Assembly: GCF_007197885.1 (NCBI RefSeq)
Contig: NZ_VKKG01000005.1
Location: 186,001-250,000 of the forward strand
DNA length: 64,000 bases
Origin: Tessaracoccus rhinocerotis
Lineage (GTDB): Bacteria; Actinomycetota; Actinomycetes; Propionibacteriales; Propionibacteriaceae
Direction of reading: 5' to 3'
Under the pieces are notes generated by a model. It was not told the DNA's origin. It did no database searches and was given only the letters and a program-made list of their open reading frames with translations. Of this stretch, positions 49,908 through 57,911 are shown one piece after another; positions within the stretch are counted from its first letter, which is position 1; every line of letters starts with the position of its first letter. Position numbers and translations under genes: made by a program.

Positions 49908-51104
49908 ATGGACCAAGACCGGTTCGACGTATTCGTCGGCCTCGATGTAGGCAAGGAACACCACCATGCCACCGCGCTCAACAGCGCCGGGAGACGTCTG
50001 CATGACAAGGCCCTGCCCCAAGACGAGGCTGCCCTGCGCGAGGTGTTCGACAAGCTCACCGTCCATGGGTCGGTGTTGGTGATCGTGGACCAGCCCGCCA
50101 CGATCGGGGCACTGCCTGTGACCGTCGCTCGAGCGATGGGTATCGAGGTCGCCTATCTGCCCGGGCTGGCGATGCGCCGCATCGCTGATCTCCACCCGGG
50201 CAACGCGAAAACCGACGCCCGTGAGGCGTTCATCATCGCTGAGGCCGGCCGCACCATGCCCCACGCGCTGCGACGCGTCGGCGGCGGCGATGACCTCATC
50301 GCCGACTTGGCTGTGATCGTTGGGTTCGACGACGAGCTGGCCAGCGAAGTCAACCGCGTCTCGAACCGGATCCGCGGCATGCTCACCCAGATCCATCCCG
50401 CCCTCGAACGCGCCATCGGCGCCAACATCGGCCACCCCGCGGTCCTCGCCCTGTTGGCAAAGTTCGCCGGCCCGACAGGCCTCGCTGCCGCGGGCAGGCG
50501 ACGCCTGACCACCACGACGAAACCGTTGGCGCCCCGAATGCACACCCGGCTCGTCGACGCGATCATCAAAGCCCTGACCGAGCAGACCGTAGTTGTTCCT
50601 GGCACCCGCGCCGCCGAGCTGGTGTTGCCCCAACTGGCTGCCCAACTCCAAGGACTCCTGGCCCAACGCGCTGCAGCCGCGAAACAGGTTGAGGAGGCCC
50701 TCGATGCCCACCCTCTTTCCCAGCTCCTGATGTCAATGCCCGGAGTCGGCATCAGGACCGCAGCCAGACTCCTCCTCGACGTCGGTGACGCCACAGCATT
50801 CCCCACCGCAGGACACCTGGCCGCCTACGCCGGCCTGGCCCCTGTCACCCGCAGATCTGGCAGCAGCATCCGAGGCGAACACCCCTCACGAGCAGGGAAC
50901 AAACACCTCAAACGGGCCCTATTCCTCTCCGCTTTCGCAGCCCTCCACGACCCCGACTCCCGCGCCTACTACGACCGGAAACGCGCCGCTGGGAAGAAAC
51001 ACAACGCCGCGATCATCTGCCTAGCCCGACGACGCGTCGATGTCCTCCACGCCATGCTCCGCAACGGGACCTACTACCAACCAAGACCTGCCGTCGCGGC
51101 TTGA
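49908..51104 (+). CDS. IS110-family transposase (DEDD recombinase)
   Basis: The 398-residue protein has the RuvC-like DEDD domain at the N terminus (FVGLDVGKEHH with Asp13, VLVIVDQP, and LHPGNAKTDAREAFIIAE) and the C-terminal transposase_20 domain (LLMSMPGVGIRTAARLLLDVGD, then AAYAGLAPVTRRSGSSIRGE with the catalytic Ser region and GNKHLKRALFLSAFAAL). The frame is intact, with AAGGAGG six bases before the ATG, so the element may be active. Confidence 0.96.
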   Translation: MDQDRFDVFVGLDVGKEHHHATALNSAGRRLHDKALPQDEAALREVFDKLTVHGSVLVIVDQPATIGALPVTVARAMGIEVAYLPGLAMRRIADLHPGNAKTDAREAFIIAEAGRTMPHALRRVGGGDDLIADLAVIVGFDDELASEVNRVSNRIRGMLTQIHPALERAIGANIGHPAVLALLAKFAGPTGLAAAGRRRLTTTTKPLAPRMHTRLVDAIIKALTEQTVVVPGTRAAELVLPQLAAQLQGLLAQRAAAAKQVEEALDAHPLSQLLMSMPGVGIRTAARLLLDVGDATAFPTAGHLAAYAGLAPVTRRSGSSIRGEHPSRAGNKHLKRALFLSAFAALHDPDSRAYYDRKRAAGKKHNAAIICLARRRVDVLHAMLRNGTYYQPRPAVAA

Positions 51105-51131
51105 CAGACACCATAGGGACACCCCCCCTTT

Positions 51132-51207
51132 GCCGGGGAAGAACCTTCGGAGGTTCACCCGTTTCGTACGCGGGAGGGAGACGGTTCGAATCCGGTCCCC
51201 GGCTCCA
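51132..51207 (+). tRNA. tRNA-Thr (anticodon CGT), phage-type
   Basis: The cloverleaf can be drawn by eye: acceptor GCCGGGG/CCCCGGC (51132-51138 with 51197-51203), D arm GAAC/GTTC, anticodon stem CCCGT/GCGGG with loop TTCGTAC (anticodon CGT at 51165-51167, T33 and A37 in place), a 5-base variable loop, T loop TTCGAAT, discriminator T and an encoded CCA. One mismatch occurs in the T stem. It starts right after the IS110 end. Confidence 0.85.
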
Positions 51208-51241
51208 ACACCACACCCACACACATGAAAGGAGGCCTTTG

Positions 51242-51328
51242 ATGGCTGACACGAGACAACCAGAGACGCTGTGCCTGGGATGCTTCACGCTGCGCGCCAA
51301 CTCCGGCGACTGCGCCTGCATCGGATAA
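51242..51328 (+). CDS. 28-residue Cys-rich microprotein
   Basis: The small ORF lies between two tRNA genes. AAAGGAGG six bases before the ATG is among the strongest ribosome sites in the window. The product has two cysteine pairs, CLGC (about 12-15) and CAC (about 24-26), like a minimal zinc ribbon. Small phage proteins of this type are common; the function is unknown. Confidence 0.6.
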   Translation: MADTRQPETLCLGCFTLRANSGDCACIG

Positions 51329-51335
51329 CAGCCGA

Positions 51336-51409
51336 CGGGATGTAGCTCAACCAGGTCAGAGCAGCTGCCTGATACGCAGCAGATTCCGGTTCAAATCCGG
51401 CCATCCCGA
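51336..51409 (+). tRNA. tRNA-Ile (anticodon GAT), phage-type
   Basis: Acceptor CGGGATG/CATCCCG (51336-51342 with 51402-51408), D arm GCTC/GAGC, anticodon stem GCTGC/GCAGC with loop CTGATAC (anticodon GAT at 51371-51373), T loop TTCAAAT with one terminal mismatch in the T stem, discriminator A. No CCA is encoded. The C1-G72 pair and the CTC-containing D arm differ from typical chromosomal tRNA-Ile, supporting a phage origin. Confidence 0.82.
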
Positions 51410-51421
51410 CGCAGCCGAGCA

Positions 51422-51467
51422 GGGAAGTAGTGACCCGGACGGGTCGTTCTCGGAGAGGTAGCTTCCC
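51422..51467 (+). other. Structured sequence after the tRNA-Ile
   Basis: GGGAAG (51422-51427) pairs with CTTCCC (51462-51467), enclosing the hairpin GACCC-GGAC-GGGTC (51432-51445) and a short TCT/AGA stem, a possible three-way junction. It does not fold as a tRNA. The 353-base stretch 51410-51762 otherwise holds no gene I can support; an open frame there continues into the HNH gene but lacks a ribosome site. Confidence 0.3.
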
Positions 51468-51762
51468 GCCCGTGCAGGACCATCCCGGGGTTAGCGTCCC
51501 AGGAAGGACGGGACCAGTCGGCGACGGCTGGAAGCGGCACAGCCGGCACGTGCCCCGGCGACGGACACAACACCAACACGACGCATTCACTGCAGCGGCT
51601 GCGGGCACGCTACCCCCGGCGCTGCTGTGCGATGCGTCACGGTGCCCCTTGTGTGGTCCCGGCGTCCCGGATGTGCCGCATCCTGCAACACCCAGCCTGA
51701 GTCCGTGGCCTCGAGTGCCGAACACCCACACGTCGAACCCAGAATGGAGGGGTGGAACGGAC

Positions 51763-52326
51763 ATGTCCACGAACCGCACGAAGCAGCGCCCGCACCGGCA
51801 CATCGCCGCAGAGCAGGTAGCCGACCACACCCGGACCACGTTCGTCATCGGCCTCGACTACGACGTGAAGCATGAGATCGGGTGGCAGGACGCCACGATC
51901 GGTCTCCTCGACGGCACGTACACCGAGTTCAAGGTCCACCCCACCAAACGGATCCGTTCCGCTGGCGGGATCGACATCGCCTGGCCGGTCATCGTCCGCC
52001 TGAACTACTGGGTCGACATCCCGTTCAGGCGCGCCCCCGACCTTGCAACGAAGGTGGCACGGTTGGACGTTCTCCGCCGTGACGGCTGGACTTGCTGCTT
52101 CTGCGGCGGGTTCGGAAACACCGTCGACCACCTCCTGCCCGCATCCCGCGGAGGCGGATGGACGTGGGGGAACCTGGTTGCCGCGTGCAGCAGCTGCAAC
52201 GGGACGAAGGCTGACCGGACCCCCCCCCCCGAGGCGGGCATGAAGCTGCTGTGGGACCCCAGGGTGTCCACCAGCGAGTACGCCGGCGTCCAGGCCGAAG
52301 TGTGGCGGATCCTGCAAGACGGGTGA
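51763..52326 (+). CDS. HNH endonuclease, phage-type
   Basis: The 187-residue protein carries a zinc-type HNH domain at about 104-160: DGWTCCFCG (C111 and C114), VDHLLPASRGG (D122, H123), GNLVAACSSCNGTK (N137, C142 and C145). The N-terminal 100 residues are unrelated to known domains I recognise. The ATG at 51763 follows GGAGGGG. Such genes lie near packaging genes of actinophages or act as free-standing nucleases. An 11-base C run (52220-52230) lies inside the gene without breaking the frame. Confidence 0.85.
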   Translation: MSTNRTKQRPHRHIAAEQVADHTRTTFVIGLDYDVKHEIGWQDATIGLLDGTYTEFKVHPTKRIRSAGGIDIAWPVIVRLNYWVDIPFRRAPDLATKVARLDVLRRDGWTCCFCGGFGNTVDHLLPASRGGGWTWGNLVAACSSCNGTKADRTPPPEAGMKLLWDPRVSTSEYAGVQAEVWRILQDG

Positions 52327-52493
52327 TTGAAGGGGCGCGCCTCGGCGCCGAGCAGACGTGCACGGTTCGACGCCGAGGTGGCGGCGTAGATCGACAAGGG
52401 GCGGTTTGTTGGTATCCCCACGCAACCCCCATCCGAAGGTGCACACTGCGTCTAGTCGGGCTGGTCACAATGACACCGACGGAGAGAGGGTCA

Positions 52494-53491
52494 ATGATGA
52501 TCTCGAGACGGCAGCTCTTGGTTGCTGCAGGCTTGGCTGGTGCAGGAACGATGCTAGGCGGCCACAACGCGCCGGCTCGCCCTTCACTGTGAGGGAACTG
52601 ATCTCTGGGCCAAAGTCGCAGCTGGAGCTATGGGAGCTGTCCCGCTCAGGCTACGTGCTGGTCGACGCGGCGTCCCAAGCCATGATCGAGTACTCCGACG
52701 ATGCAACGAGCCCGCTCCGAGGGTTTGAAGGGCAGGACGCGACATACCTCGGCCCAGGCGAGTACGTCGTTGCTATGCCCAACGGACAGGCAATGAATGC
52801 GCTCAACGGCGCACCCCGCGAGGAACTGAGTGTGAATCGAATCGGTGAGGTCACCGACCAGATTGGCGCACTGGCAGCCACCGCGGACGTCTACTCGCTA
52901 CAAAATCGTTCGCGTGTGGGCATCACCGCTGTGCCGCCCCCGGTCGGAACGAACGTCCAGTTCCGGATCCCCTCCTACGGCTACATCACCGGCTGCACAG
53001 TCCTCCACAACACTGCCGCCGAGGGACGCTGCGGATGGGTGGCAGCGACGATTGTCATGCGTTACTGGCACGCCCGTTCCGGCAAGGTCTTGATCCCGGC
53101 AGCGCACCGTACGGGTACGAACATCAAGGCTGTCTCCGGGGCCGACTTCGCTGACCTGATCCGGAACGGGCGCTCAATGGCGTCCTGGGGGCTGCCGGTC
53201 GCAGATGGCATCGGCTACCACGCGTTGACACGTCAGAAGGTTGCTTCGCAGGCTTGGTACAACTGGGCGAGCACGAATGTGAACTCAGCACTGAACGCAG
53301 GACGTCCAGTCATCCTCTTCGGGAGCCTGCCGGACGCCTACGTCAACGGTAAGTCCATCCCCCACGCCGTCGTCGCCTACGGCAAATCGAAGGATGGGCA
53401 CAACATCGTTCACTACACCTACGCGGGTAAGCAGGCCGTCGTCCTGAACTCGGGGGTCGTCGCCAGCAATACCCATTTCATGCTGAGGTGA
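52494..53491 (+). pseudogene. Secreted C39/papain-like cysteine peptidase with a frameshift after the signal peptide
   Basis: The ATG at 52494 (AGAGAGGG upstream) encodes a Tat-type signal, ISRRQLLVAAGLAGAGTMLG, that stops at 52592. The adjoining frame begins at about 52575 with FTVRELISGPKSQ and runs to 53491. This second part is a peptidase-C39-like domain: catalytic Cys in EGRCGWVAATIVM, His in KSIPHAVVAYG and a following HYTYAG. One C lost from a short C run near 52580 would explain the break (restored reading APARPFTVREL). It may be a true mutation or a base-calling error. Confidence 0.65.
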
Positions 53492-53907
53492 TGGCTGTGA
53501 AGAAACTGCTCGCAGTCGCCGGTCTCGTTGTCACTGCTGCCGCTGTCGTGATCATGTTCCTGCCCACGTATGCGACGACGTGGAGCGTTGAGGGCGGCAA
53601 CAAGATCACGAACGGTCCCTGGTACGACTTCCTGCTCATCGCCTACTTCAACGTCGTGCCGATCATCTGCATGGCTGGCGGGTTTGTCATGGCTGCAGGG
53701 CTGGTGGTGGGGCTCGTCCGTGGACGCGTCCGGGGCTGGGTGGCGGTGCCCGGGGTCGTTGCGGCCACGCTGCTCGCGTTGTTCGGCTACGACTCGAACA
53801 GCGCCTGGTTCGTCACCGAGGCGGGTGTGTGGGTCGCTCCGCTACTGGCTGTGGCCGCGTTGGCGGCGACGGCATCGTGGTGGGTCGGCAAACGGGCGAC
53901 CGTGTGA
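53491..53907 (+). CDS. Small membrane protein after the peptidase gene
   Basis: The 138-residue protein has four hydrophobic segments (about 5-24, 47-72, 80-98 and 108-128). Its ATG shares one base with the peptidase stop (TGATG), so the two form one unit. I recognise no family. Pairing of a secreted peptidase with a membrane protein could mean export, anchoring or self-protection; nothing in the sequence decides. Confidence 0.6.
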   Translation: MAVKKLLAVAGLVVTAAAVVIMFLPTYATTWSVEGGNKITNGPWYDFLLIAYFNVVPIICMAGGFVMAAGLVVGLVRGRVRGWVAVPGVVAATLLALFGYDSNSAWFVTEAGVWVAPLLAVAALAATASWWVGKRATV

Positions 53908-53988
53908 ACTTCGCCCCGCGGCTTTGTCGTCTGTGCCGCACACGTCACCTCCGAACGAGTCGTCGACGCGAAGGTGGAGGGGCAGCAG

Positions 53989-54621
53989 ATGCAGTACGAG
54001 GACGCGCTGCGGGTGTGGGGTGCTGGCCGGTTGACGGCCGCGCGGCTCGAGCGGGACACCTACATCAACGACTTGACGCGCCGCTACGGCGGCTACGGGC
54101 CTGCGAAGGAGACGGTCTCGCCGGTTCAGTTCGACCCGGCTACCGTCGAGGTGAAGTTCATCTACGACGAGGGGATTCGGTGCTGCACCACCCCCGACCC
54201 GCTGTGCTACTGCTCGCAGGCGACAGAACCGGTCGCTGAGGTGTCCATCAGCGGCGTCAGCAAGAACGGTGACCGGTCGTACGCGACGATCCAGGCCCGC
54301 GAGTTCGACTTCGCCCGTGCCCTGACGCTCGAGCCGGACGTGATCATCGCCGACGAACCCACGTCCGCTCTGGACGTGTCCGTCCGCGCCCAGGTGCTGA
54401 ACCTCCTGATGGACCTCAAGGAGCGCCTGGGCCTCGGCCTGGTTTTCATCTCCCACGACATCAACACGGTCCGCTTCATCTCGGACCGGATCGCCGTCAT
54501 GTACTTCGGCAAGGTCGTCGAACTCGCCCCGACGGACGAGATCTTCAACTCCCCCAAGGATCCCTACACCAAGAAACTGCTGTCCGCAGTTCCGTCGCTA
54601 CTCCAGGAGCAGAACGCATGA
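53989..54621 (+). CDS. Chimeric ORF: phage-type protein fused to the C-terminal end of an oligopeptide ABC ATPase
   Basis: The 210-residue frame starts at ATG 53989 (GGAGGGG upstream). Residues 1 to about 108 resemble actinophage proteins ([15 protein letters not shown] start, then [20 protein letters not shown]). From about 109 it is the end of a DppF/OppF-type ATPase: [21 protein letters not shown] with Walker B, the H-loop [14 protein letters not shown] and the oligopeptide-type tail [12 protein letters not shown]. Walker A and the LSGGQ signature are gone, so it cannot work as an ATPase. The junction is near 54312. Confidence 0.75.
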   Translation: MQYEDALRVWGAGRLTAARLERDTYINDLTRRYGGYGPAKETVSPVQFDPATVEVKFIYDEGIRCCTTPDPLCYCSQATEPVAEVSISGVSKNGDRSYATIQAREFDFARALTLEPDVIIADEPTSALDVSVRAQVLNLLMDLKERLGLGLVFISHDINTVRFISDRIAVMYFGKVVELAPTDEIFNSPKDPYTKKLLSAVPSLLQEQNA

Positions 54622-55543
54622 ACGCCCCACCTTCCAGGGCATCTACCCGCCCGTCGTGACCCCCCTCCACGAGGACGGGAGCATCGACTTCGACTCACTG
54701 GGCAACGTCGTGGACCACCTCATCGACGGTGGGATGCACGGGTTGTTCGTCCTCGGCTCCACTGGCGAGGTGGCATACCTCACCGACGAGCAGCGGGTGC
54801 AGGTGATCACCCGGATCGCCGAGCGCGCCGCCGGCCGCGTGCCGCTCCTGGTCGGCTGCATGGACATGACGGCGGCCCGCGTGGTCGAGCAGGGCCGACG
54901 CGCCGTCGCCGCCGGTGCCGACGGCATCGTCGTGACCGCCCCGTTCTACGCGCTCAACAACGGCCCGGAGATCGCCGACCACTTCCGCCTCGTCGCTGCG
55001 GGTGTCGACGTCCCGGTGTTCGCCTACGACGTCCCGGTCCGACTGGGCGGCGTGAAACTCGCACCGGAGATGCTCGTGCAGCTGGGCACCGAGGGCGTCA
55101 TCGCTGGAGTGAAGGACTCCTCCGGCGACGACGTCGGCTACCGCCGTCTGGTGGCCCAGAACAAGGCCGCAGGATCACCGCTGAAGCTGTTCACCGGCCA
55201 CGAGATGGTCAACGACGCCGTCGTGCTGATGGGATGTGACGGCATGGTCCCCGGCTTCGCGAACGTGGACCCGGTCTCGTACCGACGCCTCTGGGACGCC
55301 GCGACGAGCGGGGACTGGGCCACCGCGGTCTCGCTCCAGGAGCAGATCAACTCCGAGTTCGAGATCGTCTTCAAGCCCCGCGGCCGCGGCGGCGACGCCA
55401 CCGGTCTCGGTGCTTTCAAGACCGCCATGCACCTGCTCGGCCTCATCAGCTCACCCCGACAGCCGCAGCCGCTCCCGGCCATGCCCGCCGAGGACGTCGC
55501 TGCCGTGCGCGAGGTGCTGGTCGGGACGGGGCTGCTGAAGTGA
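54618..55543 (+). pseudogene. N-acetylneuraminate lyase / DapA-family aldolase, start frameshifted
   Basis: Most of the gene reads as a DapA-superfamily aldolase: PPVVTPLHEDGSIDFDSL, GSTGEVAYLTDEQR, the catalytic Tyr in FAYDVPVR and the Schiff-base Lys in GVKDSSGDD. The expected start ATG (54618, overlapping the ATPase stop as ATGA) is out of frame: one C is missing from the CCCC run at 54625-54628. The next in-frame GTG (54656) would drop the first beta strand and has no ribosome site. Its neighbour nanE suggests sialic-acid cleavage as the original role. Confidence 0.7.
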
Positions 55544-56229
55544 GCGTCGACCTCGCCTCCCTCAAGGGACGTCTCGTGGTCTCCTGCCAGGCCTATCCCG
55601 GCGAGGCGATGCGGGACCCGCGCACCATGGCACAGGTGGCGCAGGCCGCCGTGGTCGGCGGTGCGGCCGCCATCCGGGTGCAGGGCATCGACGACATCCG
55701 CGAGACCGCCAAGGTGCTCGACGTTCCCTTGATCGGCCTCTGGAAGGACGGCACGACCGGCGTCTACATCACGCCCACGCTGCGGCATGCACTGGCGTGC
55801 GCAGAGGCAGGGGCCGACATCGTCGCGATCGACGCCACCAGCCGCCCCCGGCCCGACGGCTCCACCTTCGCCCAGATCGTCGCCGGCCTGAAGGCCGAGT
55901 ACCCGGACGTGCTCGTGATGGCCGACTGCGGCTCCCTCGAGGACTGTGTGCGGGCCGAGGCCGAGGGTGCGGACATCATCGGCACGACCCTGGCCGGCTA
56001 CTCGGGTGACCGGGAGAAGACCGTGGGTCCGGACCTGGAGCTGGCCCGAGAGGTGATCGCTGCCTGCAGCCGACCCGTCGTGGTCGAGGGACGCGTCCAC
56101 ACCGTCGAACAGGCTGCCGCCGTGATGGCGCTGGGAGCCCACTCGGTGTGCGTCGGCACCGCGATCACGCACCCGTCAACCATCACGGGCTGGTTCGCCG
56201 CTGCGGTCGAGGGCAGCGCGCTCCGCTGA
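55540..56229 (+). CDS. nanE: NanE, N-acetylmannosamine-6-phosphate 2-epimerase
   Basis: NanE converts ManNAc-6-phosphate to GlcNAc-6-phosphate in sialic-acid use. The 229-residue (beta-alpha)8 protein shows LVVSCQAYPGEAM, AIRVQGIDDIRE, PLIGLWKDG, IVAIDATSRPRPDG, VMADCGSLEDC, GTTLAGYS and VVVEGRVHT. The GTG start overlaps the upstream aldolase stop (GTGA). The 3' end overlaps the convergent membrane gene by 54 bases. Confidence 0.93.
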   Translation: MSVDLASLKGRLVVSCQAYPGEAMRDPRTMAQVAQAAVVGGAAAIRVQGIDDIRETAKVLDVPLIGLWKDGTTGVYITPTLRHALACAEAGADIVAIDATSRPRPDGSTFAQIVAGLKAEYPDVLVMADCGSLEDCVRAEAEGADIIGTTLAGYSGDREKTVGPDLELAREVIAACSRPVVVEGRVHTVEQAAAVMALGAHSVCVGTAITHPSTITGWFAAAVEGSALR

Positions 56230-57300
56230 GGAGACCGACTCGCGCACCGCCGCCGGCCGCGGCCGCGGCTGGTCCACCAGCGCGGCGGAGACCGTCCGTA
56301 CGAACAGCAGCAGCCACACGAACACGAGTGCGACGGCGACGATCTCGAATGCCGTGACGTTGAGGTAGTCGATGCCGTTGCGCAGGTAGACGAACGTCAC
56401 GGTCAGGACAATGGTCACGACGGTGACGCCGATGAAACCACCCGGCAAGCGTCGGAACAGGATCGGCACCGCCACCAGGGTCGCGGCGAAGACGTACATC
56501 AGGGAATAGGTGAAGAAGTTGTGGCCGAAGCGGGAGAAGGTCACCGGAAAGCTCCCGATCCCCGCGAGGCACAGCCCCATCGCGATCAGCGACAACCGGA
56601 TGGCCCCGACCTTCCAGCGACGCTCCCCCACCCGCTCCGCCCAGGTCCTCAGGTCATGCGTGAGGAAGTCTGCCAGCGTGATCAGGACGACGCCCGTGAG
56701 GATGAGGGTGAAGTTGAACACGATCCCGGATGCGTCGAGGGTGGCCCCGAGCGCGGAGAAGTGAACCTGCCACCACAACTCGTTCGACGCGTTGAGCGCG
56801 CTCGCGAGCGCACCCACGACGAGGAACACAGCGACCAGCTGCGAGAGCGACTCGGTGGTGAGGGCCGTGGCGCTGGCCGCCGTGGCGTAGGCGGAGATGC
56901 CGCAGACCACTCCCACCATGAACGCACCCACCCAGTTGTCGAGCAGGACCCCGCGGAAGGCCTCGTTGAACACGGAGAACAGCCCGACGGTGACCAGGGT
57001 GGCGAGCGCGCCGTGCACCAGCGCGAGACCCAGGATGCTGTACACCTGTCGGAACTTGGGCAACTGGCGCAGCCAGGGACGCACCCTTGCCATGACGAAG
57101 TTCATGGCGAATCCGAAGGCGAGGGCGGACACGGGCAGCGCCGTCGCGGCGGCCACCTCGCCGACGGAACCGCGGCCGAACAGTCGGGACTCGGGGCCCA
57201 GCACGAAGATGCCGACGAGGCCTCCGATGAGCATGCCGATCCCACCCAGGAGGAGGCTGAGGTTCTCGCGCCTCGAGTCACGCGCGACGGGCAGGGTCAT
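56176..57300 (-). CDS. Multi-pass membrane protein of unknown function
   Basis: The 374-residue protein has about nine to ten hydrophobic segments (near 15-35, 48-70, 85-105, 120-145, 150-170, 190-215, 230-250, 262-282, 290-310 and 318-340) and an Arg/Pro-rich cytoplasmic tail. I cannot place it in a transporter family; the overall look is that of DUF998-like conserved membrane proteins. It is convergent with nanE, sharing 54 bases at the 3' ends. Confidence 0.75.
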   Translation of the reverse strand: MTLPVARDSRRENLSLLLGGIGMLIGGLVGIFVLGPESRLFGRGSVGEVAAATALPVSALAFGFAMNFVMARVRPWLRQLPKFRQVYSILGLALVHGALATLVTVGLFSVFNEAFRGVLLDNWVGAFMVGVVCGISAYATAASATALTTESLSQLVAVFLVVGALASALNASNELWWQVHFSALGATLDASGIVFNFTLILTGVVLITLADFLTHDLRTWAERVGERRWKVGAIRLSLIAMGLCLAGIGSFPVTFSRFGHNFFTYSLMYVFAATLVAVPILFRRLPGGFIGVTVVTIVLTVTFVYLRNGIDYLNVTAFEIVAVALVFVWLLLFVRTVSAALVDQPRPRPAAVRESVSSAERAALDRSGEPARDG

Positions 57301-57357
57301 GGGCCCATTCTTTCAACGTCGCGGCGGGACGCAAGCCGGGGCCCGGTGCAGCGGGGC

Positions 57358-57585
57358 TCACCCGAGCGCGGCCGCCATGGCCTGCGGCTGGGTGAGCATC
57401 AGGTAGAACATGCGCGCCAGGAAGAACACACCGACGGCGAGTGCGACCGCGATGACGGGCACGAGGACGCGCTGCCATTTCTTCCAGCGCGTGCCGGGCA
57501 CCTGTTCGGGGCCCCACTCACCCACCTTCGGCTGGGCCCGCATGGGGCTGGAGCCGTTCAGGTTCAGGTCGGAGAAGACGCGCAC
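57358..57585 (-). CDS. Small single-span membrane protein
   Basis: The 75-residue protein has a polar N terminus and one membrane helix (about 39-62). The start chosen is GTG at 57585, which lies six bases after a TAGGAT box and so looks leaderless; an ATG 14 codons in is an alternative. No family was recognised. Confidence 0.58.
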   Translation of the reverse strand: MRVFSDLNLNGSSPMRAQPKVGEWGPEQVPGTRWKKWQRVLVPVIAVALAVGVFFLARMFYLMLTQPQAMAAALG

Positions 57586-57591
57586 GCGTCC

Positions 57592-57597
57592 ATCCTA
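57592..57597 (-). promoter_or_regulatory. Candidate leaderless -10 box for the 57585 gene
   Basis: TAGGAT on the minus strand, 6 bases before the GTG at 57585. The same hexamer precedes ruvC and gatC. Confidence 0.35.
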
Positions 57598-57624
57598 GCG
57601 AGCCACGGACCGGAGTCCTTCGAC

Positions 57625-57840
57625 TCAGATTCCCCGTTCGGCCCACACCAGGCCGTCGAGGCGACGCAGTGCACGCAACTCGGTGGCACTACGAACCTGT
57701 CGTGTCTGGCGCAGCTGCGCCTCGGTTGTTCCCAGTTCCGCGAGGATCGCCTCGCGGGCGGCGTCGACGTCGTCGAGCGTCGTGATCGTCAGTTGCGCGG
57801 GGCGGGCCTTCGCGCGGGTACGGGTGGTGATGTTGAGCAT
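57625..57840 (-). CDS. Small hypothetical protein
   Basis: The 71-residue soluble, basic protein is helical in its second half (DDVDAAREAILAELG followed by LRALRRLDGL). GGAGGG lies five bases before the ATG at 57840, a strong ribosome site that supports translation. No family was recognised. Confidence 0.58.
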   Translation of the reverse strand: MLNITTRTRAKARPAQLTITTLDDVDAAREAILAELGTTEAQLRQTRQVRSATELRALRRLDGLVWAERGI

Positions 57841-57911
57841 TTCGTCCCTCCGATCATCTCGATGTACCCAGCGTCTCACCCGCCTCCCGGGCCCCTGCAG
57901 GCACCCCCCTG

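Larger units (their letters stand above)
49690..51131 (+). mobile_element. IS110-family insertion sequence
   Basis: The element comprises a left non-coding end of about 220 bases, one transposase gene and a very short right end of about 27 bases. This is the layout of the IS110 subgroup, which lacks terminal inverted repeats. Exact ends are uncertain: the left end must lie after 49670 (loss of lipoprotein similarity) and the right end before the tRNA at 51132. It interrupts the binding-protein gene. Confidence 0.8.

Noticed and set aside
51430-51762. N-terminal extension of the HNH gene
   Set aside because: The frame is open, but the Pro/Arg-rich translation lacks domain character and a ribosome site, while GGAGGGG marks the ATG at 51763.
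52494-52600. Programmed -1 frameshift joining the signal peptide to the peptidase
   Set aside because: No slippery heptamer or downstream stimulatory hairpin is visible at the junction; mutation or sequencing error is simpler.
49670-54320. Target-site duplication or att repeats at the island ends
   Set aside because: I compared the two junction areas and found no convincing shared sequence longer than a few bases.
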